DNA from: Eubacteriales Family XIII. Incertae Sedis bacterium
GTDB taxonomy: Bacteria; Bacillota; Clostridia; Peptostreptococcales; Anaerovoracaceae
Direction: 5' to 3'
DNA: 7,318 nt
Assembly: GCA_031276775.1 (NCBI GenBank)
Contig: JAISML010000211.1
Span: 1-7,318 of the forward strand
Made by a program: the position numbers and the translations under genes. Below, piece after piece: positions 1-5,860 of this stretch; the stretch's first letter is position 1; every line of letters starts with the position of its first letter. The notes beneath the pieces were generated by a model, which saw only the letters and a list, made by a program, of their open reading frames with translations, ran no database searches and was not told where the DNA came from.

Positions 1-992
1 TCCGTCACGGTCTTTTCGACGAAAAATCCCGCCGAAGACAGCCTTTCGCACATGGCGTCATGTTCTACGTCCAACAGACCGGAAAGAATCAAGCGCCCCG
101 ATCGTGTCAGGCGCGCCGCGACAGCCGGCAAAATCGTTGCGATGAGCCCGCTCACCAAGTTGGCGACCGCAACATCATATCCGCCGCCTATCTTTTCCGC
201 ACCCTCAATTGCGGCGTCGTCAACGTGCCGTATGTCGCCCTCGATCAACGTCACTGAGGCCGCCACCCCATTGCGCTCAAAATTCAATCCGGCAGCGCAA
301 ACGGCGTCGGCGTCGATCTCGACGGCCGTCACCCGTCCCGCGCCGAGCAAAACGGCCGCGACGGACAGAATGCCCGAGCCTGTACCGATATCCAGAACCG
401 CGTCCCCGGAACGAAGCACCTCTTCCAAGGCTCTGATGCACATGGCCGTAGTTTCGTGAGAGCCTGTGCCGAAAGCCATACCGGGATCGATCACAATACA
501 CGTACCGCCCCCCGGGCAATCCTCCCACGGCGGACATACAACGAACCGATCCGTTACGTGAAAAGGCTTGAATCCCTCTCTCCATTGTTCCCGCCATTCA
601 TTGGAAAGAGGCATGGATTCGGCGTATACGCGGCCGAAATCGGCGCTTTCCCCGTACAGACCGCACTGTTCGTCATTTTTAAGTTTTAACAGATCGATCC
701 TGACAGATGAGAGAAGCTCCCGTCCCGCTTCGTCGTCGGGCGTGTAAAACAGAACGACGGCTTCCTCGCCGAACTGCGATTGCTGCAGAAGGGAGGGATC
801 GATGTAGTCCCAATCGCACACGTCTTTCCCTGCGGAAACGGCGCGTATATCCGCGCCGTCCTCCACGGCCGCCCCGGAAACGCCGTGCTTCAGCAACAGA
901 GCCGTGATCGGTTCCACGCCGTTCGTCGTCGTGTGGATGCGCGTTTCGACAAAAGCCAAAGTCTCCCGTGCCTCGGGTTTTTCACGCAACAC
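1..992 (-). CDS. prmA: Ribosomal protein L11 methyltransferase PrmA, C-terminal end cut by the window edge
   Basis: PrmA uses S-adenosylmethionine to methylate ribosomal protein L11 in the cytoplasm. Reading the minus strand from the GTG at 992 gives 330 open codons up to the left edge. Residues 1-130 are the variable L11-recognition part, with IHTTTNGVEPITALL near 20-34. The linker NEWREQWREGFKPFHV lies at 131-146. The SAM-dependent methyltransferase core follows: FGTGSHETT (174-182), the glycine-rich SAM loop VLDIGTGSG (199-207), the acidic end of strand 2 AVEID (223-227), and DVAVANL (273-279) in place of the usual DxVxANI. LSGLL (303-307) is near the family C-terminus, so probably only 10-20 residues are missing. 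GTG was chosen because AAAGG lies 9 bases upstream; TTG at 989 is an alternative. The start overlaps the FNT gene end by 11 bases, so translation is probably coupled. The family assignment is secure; the exact start is not. Confidence 0.95.
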   Translation of the reverse strand, partial: MLREKPEARETLAFVETRIHTTTNGVEPITALLLKHGVSGAAVEDGADIRAVSAGKDVCDWDYIDPSLLQQSQFGEEAVVLFYTPDDEAGRELLSSVRIDLLKLKNDEQCGLYGESADFGRVYAESMPLSNEWREQWREGFKPFHVTDRFVVCPPWEDCPGGGTCIVIDPGMAFGTGSHETTAMCIRALEEVLRSGDAVLDIGTGSGILSVAAVLLGAGRVTAVEIDADAVCAAGLNFERNGVAASVTLIEGDIRHVDDAAIEGAEKIGGGYDVAVANLVSGLIATILPAVAARLTRSGRLILSGLLDVEHDAMCERLSSAGFFVEKTVT

Positions 993-1851
993 CGCCGCCC
1001 GCCTTTCTCCCGTCTTCCCGAAAAGCGAGAAGGTACGCCGCAGAGACAAAAAGACCGCCGCCGATGATGTTGCCAATCGTGACAGGCAACAGATTATGCG
1101 CGAAAAAACCCTGCCAATTCAGTCCGTCCATCATCTCACGGGTCACGCCCAGCGCCGCCGCCGCTTCCGCAAACACAGTCTCGGTCTTCGCAAAGATGCC
1201 GGCCGGCACATAGTACATGTTCGCCACGCTGTGTTCAAAACCGGACACGATAAAAAGCCAGATCGGAAAGAAAACGGAAAGAATCTTCCCCGCCATGGTG
1301 TCCGCGCCGTAGGACAGCCACACGGCAAGGCAGACCAGCCAATTGCACAGGACGCCGAGTATGAGCGCGCCCGCAAAGGAAAGACCCGTCTTGCCCGCCG
1401 CCGTCTTCACGGTCACCGCGCCCAGCATTTCCCCGCCGCCGTGAAACAGGCCGCTCCGGTACATGAGCCAGGCGATGAACAGGGCGCCGGCGAAATTGGC
1501 GGCATAGACGATGAGCCAATTGCGCAACATGGCGCCGCAACCGATCCTGCGTTTGATCGCGCCGCCGACCATGAGGACATTGCCCGTGAAGAGTTCCCCT
1601 CCGGCCAAAAGCACGAGCATCAGCCCAACGCCGAACAAAGCTCCTGCCAATGTCCGACCCAAACCGTACGAAGTGGGAGATGCGAGCAGATTGAAAGCGG
1701 CCGCGGAAGATCCTTCGGCGGCGAACGCGATGAACGCGCCCGCCAAAAAACCGAGTACGGCAAGTTTCACAAAGCCGCTTTTGGCTTTCCTCACCGAGAC
1801 ATCCAGGCTTGCTTCAAGTATCTCCTGCGGTTTCAAAGGTTCTTTTCCCAT
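982..1851 (-). CDS. Formate/nitrite transporter (FNT) family channel
   Basis: A 289-residue inner-membrane channel of the FocA/NirC/HSC family, which forms pentamers and moves small monovalent anions such as formate, nitrite or hydrosulfide. The sequence is hydrophobic with about six membrane segments. Family motifs are present in order: GFLAGAFIAFA (34-44), the broken-helix loop GGELFTGN (84-91) with the conserved threonine at T89, GVLCNWLVCLAVW (166-178), SGFEHSVANMYYVPAG (203-218) with the pore histidine H207, and NLLPVTIGNIIGG (253-265). The length is normal. Substrate cannot be told from sequence; no formate or nitrite enzyme gene lies in the window. An in-frame TAA at 1863-1861 stops any upstream extension, so ATG at 1851 is the first start. 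It has no Shine-Dalgarno sequence, but a TATAAT box sits 8 bases upstream. prmA follows with an 11-base overlap. Confidence 0.96.
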   Translation of the reverse strand: MGKEPLKPQEILEASLDVSVRKAKSGFVKLAVLGFLAGAFIAFAAEGSSAAAFNLLASPTSYGLGRTLAGALFGVGLMLVLLAGGELFTGNVLMVGGAIKRRIGCGAMLRNWLIVYAANFAGALFIAWLMYRSGLFHGGGEMLGAVTVKTAAGKTGLSFAGALILGVLCNWLVCLAVWLSYGADTMAGKILSVFFPIWLFIVSGFEHSVANMYYVPAGIFAKTETVFAEAAAALGVTREMMDGLNWQGFFAHNLLPVTIGNIIGGGLFVSAAYLLAFREDGRKAGGGVA

Positions 1852-1859
1852 AATGTTAT

Positions 1860-1888
1860 ATTATACCGGAGGGAGTGATGCTTGAGAA
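1860..1888 (-). promoter_or_regulatory. Candidate start-proximal promoter of the FNT gene (possible leaderless transcript)
   Basis: Minus strand: a perfect TATAAT at 1865-1860 with TTCTCA (4 of 6 match to TTGACA) at 1888-1883, spacer 17. The -10 box ends 8 bases before the FNT ATG, so transcription from it would begin within a few bases of the start codon. The weak -35 and the lack of an extended -10 keep confidence moderate. Confidence 0.42.
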
Positions 1889-2036
1889 TACAAAAATCCC
1901 GAAGAACCGTCAGACTGCAATTCATACCTTATCTATGGATAAGTGGGTTCCCTGCGCCCGGCCTTTGCCATCCGGTCGAGCCGGCCCGACAGCGGCCGAG
2001 CGACCCGGCGGTCCCGTGTATGAAGATGTAGGATAA
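1878..2036 (+). other. Candidate small open frame, 52 codons, with a good ribosome binding site
   Basis: ATG at 1878 follows GGAGGG (1868-1873) with a 4-base gap, and the frame stays open to TAA at 2034-2036. The product would start MLENTKIPKNRQTAIHTLSM and end in a Pro/Gly/Arg-rich tail. I do not recognise it. Against it: the tail is just the translation of a GC-rich hairpin, no plus-strand promoter is evident upstream, and the purine-rich stretch may matter only as the complement of the FNT leader. It is recorded because the ribosome binding site is better than those of the FNT and decarboxylase genes. Confidence 0.18.
1972..2008 (-). repeat. GC-rich bulged inverted repeat in the FNT leader
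   Basis: In minus-strand RNA, CCGGGTCG (2008-2001) pairs with CGACCGG (1978-1972) leaving one bulged G, and inside it CGGCC pairs with GGCCG around a 7-base loop. There is no U-tract on either strand, so it is not an intrinsic terminator. It lies between the upstream promoter at 2075-2103 and the FNT start, so it would fold in the long leader of that transcript. Function unknown; the pairing is seen directly, the regulatory role is inference. Confidence 0.45.
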
Positions 2037-2074
2037 ATAACAGCCTTAACGTGAACTTCAGGATATCTTGTTTA

Positions 2075-2103
2075 ACTATACCATAACGTGAAAGGAATGT
2101 GAA
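2075..2103 (-). promoter_or_regulatory. Candidate upstream promoter of the FNT-prmA operon
   Basis: Minus strand: TTCACA (2103-2098, 5 of 6 match to TTGACA), a 17-base spacer, and TATAGT (2080-2075, 5 of 6 match to TATAAT) preceded by TGG, which makes an extended -10. Transcription would start near 2068 and give a leader of roughly 215 bases before the FNT ATG. This is a better overall match to a housekeeping promoter than the start-proximal one. Confidence 0.55.
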
Positions 2104-2196
2104 GCTACTATATATATGCGAAAAAATTTGACGGACCACAAGGATTGCTGTTCACGGGACGGCCGTGGGCCGCCGGTTTGGGGCGGAACAGGCTAA

Positions 2197-2358
2197 ATGG
2201 CATCAACAAAGCAATCCGCGATCCGGATCGAAAGCGGTTATCGTGGTATGATGGAACCGGAATGGCAATATGCGCGACGGACGTCCATGGGTAGGACCAC
2301 AGGACTGTGTGAAGCGGCGCGCAACAGGAATGATGTGAGACAGGAATGGCAAAAATAA
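2197..2358 (+). other. Candidate small open frame overlapping the decarboxylase start, 53 codons
   Basis: ATG at 2197, preceded by CAGG with a 4-base gap, opens a frame that ends at TAA 2356-2358, 13 bases inside the decarboxylase gene (start 2346). The product would start MASTKQSAIRIESGYRGMME and end NDVRQEWQK. It is basic and unrecognised. Internal ATGs at 2248 and 2251 are other possible starts. If translated, it would bring ribosomes to the decarboxylase start, which has only a poor ribosome binding site of its own. Chance is a real alternative because GC-rich DNA often leaves short frames open. Confidence 0.22.
2219..2230. repeat. 12-base perfect palindrome, operator-like
   Basis: CGATCCGGATCG is a perfect inverted repeat with no spacer, about 115 bases upstream of the decarboxylase ATG. 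Its two-fold symmetry is what a dimeric repressor site would show, but no second copy or known operator consensus is recognised. Confidence 0.25.
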
Positions 2359-3842
2359 CAATTCGGACAAAGCATGAAGAACCGACCTTGACGGCGTTTC
2401 TCGCCTCCCACGCTGCGCAGAACCCCGTGTCGTTCCATATGCAGGGACACAAAGGATTCGCTTTCTACGAACGTTTAGGCTTCGGGAACTTCCTTTCGGG
2501 ATTGGCGGATTGCGACATCACGGAGATCACGGGCGCCGACAATCTTTTTCGGGCGCAAGGCGTCTTGGCCGACCTCGGCGCACGGTATGCCGCGCTGTAC
2601 GGCGTAAGGCATTCCCGTATGCTCGTAAATGGTTCGAGCGGCGGTATCCTCGCCGCAATGCTCGCCGTCGTCCCAAGGGGCGGAAAACTCATCATGGCGA
2701 GGAACAGCCACAAATCCGCGTTCAACGCGCTTACGCTCGGGGATGTCGCGCCCGTTTACGCATATCCCGACGCGGATTATGCCGGCGGGATCGCAGGTCC
2801 GATCCGCGCGGACGAGATCGCGCGTCTGATCAGCGAACACCCGGACGCGGCCGCCGTGATGCTCCCGAGCCCCAATTATTACGGCGTCTGCTCGGATTGC
2901 GCCGCGATTGCGGACGTCGCGCACCGCGCCGGCATGATTTTGATTGTCGACCAAGCGCATGGGGCGCACCTCCGGTTCTTTGAACGCGAGCATCCCGGTT
3001 TCCTCCCGCAATCGGCCGAGTCGGCCGGCGCGGACATCAGTGTGAACAGTACGCACAAGACGCTCGGCTCCTGGACGCAAAGCGCCGTAATGAACGTACA
3101 AAGCGACCGCGTGGACATGGACGCCATCGACGACAAACTGCAATGCGTCGAAACGACAAGCCCTTCCTACGCACTCATGTCAACGTTGGACATCAACGCG
3201 CAAATTTTGGAGCGGCACCGCAGCGCGCTGATGGATGAATGGCGGCGCAATATCGAATATTTCCACAAAACGAGCCGTAACGTCCGAGGATTGCGCGTCC
3301 TTGCGCCAAAGGACGGCTACGACTGCACCAAGATCGTTTTTTCCCTCTCCCGAAGCGGTTGCGAAATCAAACGCACGCTCGAAGATGTGTACGGCGTCTA
3401 CCCCGAACTGCATTCGGGGGATCTTGTGATGTGTATGACGGGCGTCGGCAACACGCGCGCGCACTACCGGCGCCTTGTTTCCGCCCTGCGGGGAATATCC
3501 GCCGCCGCGCGTGATTCAGACAAGCCGAACGGCCCGAACAATCCACAGTGCGTCCGCACACAAGCCCCGCGCGCAGACGCGGCCGCAGCGTCATGTTGGA
3601 ACAATCGAAACGAAACGCGCCCGGTCCCGCGCAAAACCGAGTGCGTGCCCTTGGGAAAAGCGGCGGGGCGCGTTTGCGCCCAAAGTCTTGTCCCTTATCC
3701 TCCGGGCATTCCGCTCATCTGTCCCGGAGAAATATTCACGCGCCAAACGATCGACTGCGTCCGCGCGTTTCGTGCGGACGCAGTCGCCGTACTTGGGATC
3801 GTGAACGGAGACGCCGTGCGCGTGGGAACGGACGACGACTGA
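2346..3842 (+). CDS. PLP-dependent Orn/Lys/Arg decarboxylase (short YaaO/SpeA type)
   Basis: A 498-residue fold-type I enzyme that removes the carboxyl group of a basic amino acid to give a polyamine or its precursor. Motifs in order: HMQGHKG (31-37), GSSGG (96-100), ARNSHKSAFNAL (118-129) with the PLP-stacking histidine region, PSPNYYGV (174-181), IVDQAHGAHL (200-209) with the aspartate expected to contact the pyridine nitrogen at D202, and STHKTLGSWTQSA (235-247) with the Schiff-base lysine at K238. The C-terminal domain has VPYPPGIPLICPGE (449-462). It matches the roughly 480-residue Bacillota group, not the 700-residue inducible enzymes. Substrate (arginine, lysine or ornithine) cannot be told. 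Residues about 385-430 are an odd Pro/Asn/Arg/Ala-rich linker. TGA at 2331 bounds the frame, making ATG at 2346 the first start; AGGA touches it directly, so spacing is poor and GTGAG at 2335 is the better placed, weak, site. The asparaginase gene follows after 46 bases. Confidence 0.94.
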   Translation: MAKITIRTKHEEPTLTAFLASHAAQNPVSFHMQGHKGFAFYERLGFGNFLSGLADCDITEITGADNLFRAQGVLADLGARYAALYGVRHSRMLVNGSSGGILAAMLAVVPRGGKLIMARNSHKSAFNALTLGDVAPVYAYPDADYAGGIAGPIRADEIARLISEHPDAAAVMLPSPNYYGVCSDCAAIADVAHRAGMILIVDQAHGAHLRFFEREHPGFLPQSAESAGADISVNSTHKTLGSWTQSAVMNVQSDRVDMDAIDDKLQCVETTSPSYALMSTLDINAQILERHRSALMDEWRRNIEYFHKTSRNVRGLRVLAPKDGYDCTKIVFSLSRSGCEIKRTLEDVYGVYPELHSGDLVMCMTGVGNTRAHYRRLVSALRGISAAARDSDKPNGPNNPQCVRTQAPRADAAAASCWNNRNETRPVPRKTECVPLGKAAGRVCAQSLVPYPPGIPLICPGEIFTRQTIDCVRAFRADAVAVLGIVNGDAVRVGTDDD

Positions 3843-3852
3843 CGGCGCCCGG

Positions 3853-3868
3853 CGCGCGGGAACGCGCG
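3853..3868 (+). repeat. Small GC hairpin between the decarboxylase and asparaginase genes
   Basis: CGCGCG (3853-3858) and CGCGCG (3863-3868) pair around the loop GGAA, which fits the stable GNRA tetraloop class. It lies 20 bases before the asparaginase start and just upstream of its AAAGGA site. No U-tract follows, so it is not an intrinsic terminator; it could tune translation or mRNA stability, which is inference. Confidence 0.3.
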
Positions 3869-3888
3869 GGAGACGGAAAGGAAGAGAC

Positions 3889-4863
3889 ATGAAGATTCAC
3901 ATCATCTATACGGGCGGCACCATCGGATCCGCCATGGGAAGAGACGGCGCCCTCGCAGTGAGCGATGCGCAAAGCGCAATGGACGACGATTTCCCCGCAG
4001 CAAGCGGCAGGGAGAACGCAACGCGGGGCGACGCGATCATTTTCTCCGTTTCCCGTCCGCTTCGGATACTCAGCGAAAATATGGACGCCGCCTGTTGGAA
4101 CCTGTTGATCGACCATATCCGTTCCTTGCATCCCACGGATGCGGACGCGCTTTTTGTCACGCACGGCACGGACAATCTCGCCTATACGGCGAATTTGCTG
4201 GCGCTCCTGCTCCACGGTCTCACCCTGCCCGTCTTTCTCATCTCTTCCGATCGGCCGCTCCGCGACAAACGCGCCAACGGACGCGCCAATTTTGATGAAG
4301 CCGTCCGCATGACCCGAATCGGCGCGTCGCCCGGCGTATACGTCCCTTACCGAAACACCGACGGCGTCATGCGCGTCCACCGCGGCGAACGGCTCCTGCA
4401 GGCCGGGGATTTCAGCGACGGCTTTTCGTCCGTGACCGACCCCGGCGTCAACAACCTGACCCGCATCGCGCGGATGATTCGGGAGGATGCGGACAAACCG
4501 CTCCCGAATGCGGAGAAACCGCTCCTGTACGCCCTGAATGCGATCACAACGCGCGTCGCGTCGATCCGGCCGTATCCGGACATACGGTACGATCTCTTCG
4601 ATCCGACGCGGACAGACGTCATTCTCCACGGGACCTATCATTCATTCACCGCGGCCGAGTCTTTGATAGGATTCGCGAAACGCGCGCGCGAAAACAACAT
4701 CGATGTTTGCCTTGCCCCGATGCTTTCCCGATCCGAAAAGATGTACGAATCCACAAAGAGGATATTGGATTCCGGTCTCGTCCGTCCGCTGTACGACATG
4801 AGCTTTGAGATGGCTTACGCATATCTCCTGATCCGTCCGTCCGTCCCGAAGCGCCGCGCCTGA
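3889..4863 (+). CDS. Asparaginase-family protein (L-asparaginase/glutaminase fold, divergent)
   Basis: A 324-residue protein of the bacterial asparaginase family, which hydrolyses asparagine to aspartate and ammonia. No signal peptide is visible, so it is probably cytoplasmic. The N-terminal signature YTGGTIGS (7-14) carries the nucleophile threonine T11, and THGTDN (91-96) carries the second active-site pair T94-D95; the family usually has HGTDT here. The C-terminal domain is recognisable from VILHGTYHSF (234-243) and SFEMAYAYLLI (305-315) but diverges from the usual GxGNG-type loop. In my manual alignment the position of the family's catalytic lysine (K162 of E. coli AnsB, in the RGxRxxK stretch) is Q161 here, within RGERLLQ. 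The fold is clear; asparaginase activity is less so. ATG at 3889 has AAAGGA 6 bases upstream. The gene sits 46 bases after the decarboxylase and is probably co-transcribed with it. Confidence 0.88.
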   Translation: MKIHIIYTGGTIGSAMGRDGALAVSDAQSAMDDDFPAASGRENATRGDAIIFSVSRPLRILSENMDAACWNLLIDHIRSLHPTDADALFVTHGTDNLAYTANLLALLLHGLTLPVFLISSDRPLRDKRANGRANFDEAVRMTRIGASPGVYVPYRNTDGVMRVHRGERLLQAGDFSDGFSSVTDPGVNNLTRIARMIREDADKPLPNAEKPLLYALNAITTRVASIRPYPDIRYDLFDPTRTDVILHGTYHSFTAAESLIGFAKRARENNIDVCLAPMLSRSEKMYESTKRILDSGLVRPLYDMSFEMAYAYLLIRPSVPKRRA

Positions 4864-4872
4864 GTCTGCCGT

Positions 4873-5598
4873 CTATTCGCTTGTATCCACGGAACTGTTC
4901 GTATAGACTTTCTGCACATCGTCGTTGTCGTCCAATGCATCGATGAGTTTGACGAGGGATTTCAGTTCGCTGTCATTCTTCGGTTCTGTTTCGATGTTCG
5001 GCACCTGCTCGATGTCCGCCTCCAGCAACGCGTATCCCGCGTCGCGCAGCGCGTCGGCAACGGCGGGAAAATCCTCTGTGGAAGTGACGATTTCAAAATA
5101 CTCGTCCTCCGTTTTCATATCCTCGGCGCCCGCGTCCAAAGCGGTTTCCAAAAGGGCGTCTTCGTCGATGCCCGCGCCCTGTTCAATCAGAATGATCCCT
5201 TTGCGTTCGAACATGTATGCGACACAGCCCGGAACGCCCAGGTTGCCGCTGTGTTTGTCAAAGATGTGCTTGACGGCCGAAGTTGTGCGATTCTTGTTGT
5301 CCGTAAGCGTTTCGACGACGACCGCGACGCCGCCGGGCCCGTAGCCCTCAAAAGTGACCGTTTCATAGGTTTCGCCCTCGAGTTCGCCCGTTCCTTTTTT
5401 GATGGCTCTCGTGATCTTGTCGTTCGGGAGATTGATCGCTTTCGCTTTTTCAATGGCATTTTTCAGTGAGGCGTTGTATTCGGGATCGCCGCCCGCTTTT
5501 GCCGCCATCATGATGGCTCTCGTGTACTTCGTGAAAAGCGCGGCGCGCTTGCTGTCCTGCGCCGCTTTCCTCCCCGCTATTGTCCCGTGTCTGCCCAT
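4873..5598 (-). CDS. yebC: YebC/PmpR family protein (translation factor / transcriptional regulator)
   Basis: A 241-residue cytoplasmic protein of the universal YebC/TACO1 family. Members have been described as DNA-binding regulators (PmpR) and as factors that relieve ribosome stalling on proline-rich stretches. Seen here: N-terminal MGRHGTIAGRKAAQD (1-15), the helical first domain with AAKAGGDPEYNASLKNAIEKAK (first 50 or so residues), LPNDKITRAIKKGTGE, then TFEGYGPGGVAVVVE and LTDNKNRT in the second domain, HIFDKHSGNLG and an acidic C-terminal part. The length is normal. The open frame extends 62 codons further upstream, but ATG at 5598 is preferred because AAGGGAG (5613-5607) lies 8 bases before it and the protein then begins where the family does. 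It is transcribed alone, convergent with the asparaginase gene (9 bases between stops) and divergent from the NfeD operon. Confidence 0.97.
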   Translation of the reverse strand: MGRHGTIAGRKAAQDSKRAALFTKYTRAIMMAAKAGGDPEYNASLKNAIEKAKAINLPNDKITRAIKKGTGELEGETYETVTFEGYGPGGVAVVVETLTDNKNRTTSAVKHIFDKHSGNLGVPGCVAYMFERKGIILIEQGAGIDEDALLETALDAGAEDMKTEDEYFEIVTSTEDFPAVADALRDAGYALLEADIEQVPNIETEPKNDSELKSLVKLIDALDDNDDVQKVYTNSSVDTSE

Positions 5599-5640
5599 GT
5601 ATCTTTCTCCCTTCGCCCTCGGTTCGCTTTTACAACGCTT

Positions 5641-5670
5641 ATTATACCAAACAGACGCTCCCCCGTACAA
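5641..5670 (-). promoter_or_regulatory. Promoter of yebC
   Basis: Minus strand: TATAAT at 5646-5641 preceded by TGG (an extended -10), with TTGTAC at 5670-5665 and an 18-base spacer. The -35 is poor (3 of 6) but the extended -10 can compensate. Transcription would start near 5635, giving a leader of about 35 bases that contains the AAGGGAG site. Confidence 0.6.
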
Positions 5671-5720
5671 GTACCCGTGCAAAAAGGCCAACGGATCGGC
5701 GCGAAAGAATGAACCGGAGC

Positions 5721-5749
5721 TTGCATTTCGTATCGCTTCCATATATAAT
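5721..5749 (+). promoter_or_regulatory. Promoter of the NfeD-SPFH operon
   Basis: TTGCAT (5721-5726), a 17-base spacer, and TATAAT (5744-5749). This is the best sigma-A-type match in the window. Transcription should start near 5756, leaving a leader of about 105 bases before the NfeD start. It is back to back with the yebC promoter, with about 50 bases between the two -35 boxes, so the two may influence each other. Confidence 0.68.
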
Positions 5750-5860
5750 AATATCCGACAGGCAGCTCTGTATCGACGGAACACAGCGGAAAAAGATCAG
5801 GATACAGATTTGACTTGAATTGAAAAGATATTTGCGGACAAGGCGCAAAACGGGGTTTTC

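Larger units (their letters stand above)
1852..2345. other. Divergent intergenic region between the FNT gene and the decarboxylase gene
   Basis: These 494 bases separate two divergent operons. From left to right they hold the start-proximal FNT promoter, a small A+T-rich hairpin CTTATC-tatg-GATAAG (1928-1943), a GC-rich bulged hairpin (1972-2008), a second FNT-directed promoter (2075-2103), an A+T-rich patch (2105-2130), a 12-base palindrome (2219-2230) and two small plus-strand open frames. I found no convincing -35/-10 pair for the decarboxylase; the only near candidate is TACTAT/TATATA around 2106-2115, which is weak. The strand composition changes abruptly, with GC-rich blocks at 1950-2015 and 2150-2190 inside A+T-richer DNA. 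I recognise no known riboswitch or T-box core in it. Confidence 0.6.

Noticed and set aside
904..1878. 324-codon plus-strand open frame opposite the FNT gene
   Set aside because: It is the antisense of a clear FNT family protein, its product is Arg/His/Gln-rich with no motif, and long antisense frames are expected in GC-rich genes.
1895..1920. Intrinsic terminator at GACGGTTCTTCGGGATTTTTG on the minus strand
   Set aside because: The T-run is present but the possible stem is only three or four pairs, too weak to support a terminator call.
1930..2035. ZTP (pfl-type), c-di-AMP, c-di-GMP or T-box element in the FNT leader
   Set aside because: Formate genes made a ZTP switch attractive, and GGGAACCC is suggestive, but the conserved cores of these classes (for example CCGCCUGGGC, GACGCAAAGC, GGUGGNACCGCG) are not present in the right order.
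1933..2139. 68-codon minus-strand open frame starting at a GTG
   Set aside because: No ribosome binding site, covers the upstream FNT promoter and its GC-rich hairpin, and encodes nothing recognisable.
2128..2156. TTGACG as the -35 box of a decarboxylase promoter
   Set aside because: At a spacing of 16-18 bases there is only GC-rich sequence with no acceptable -10 box.
3736..4641. 301-codon minus-strand open frame opposite the asparaginase-like gene
   Set aside because: Antisense shadow of a gene with recognisable family motifs; composition is rich in Arg, Val and Asp with no domain pattern.
5599..5784. N-terminal extension of YebC by 62 residues
   Set aside because: The extension has no family similarity, and covers the extended -10 promoter and the AAGGGAG site; the family begins at MGRHGT.
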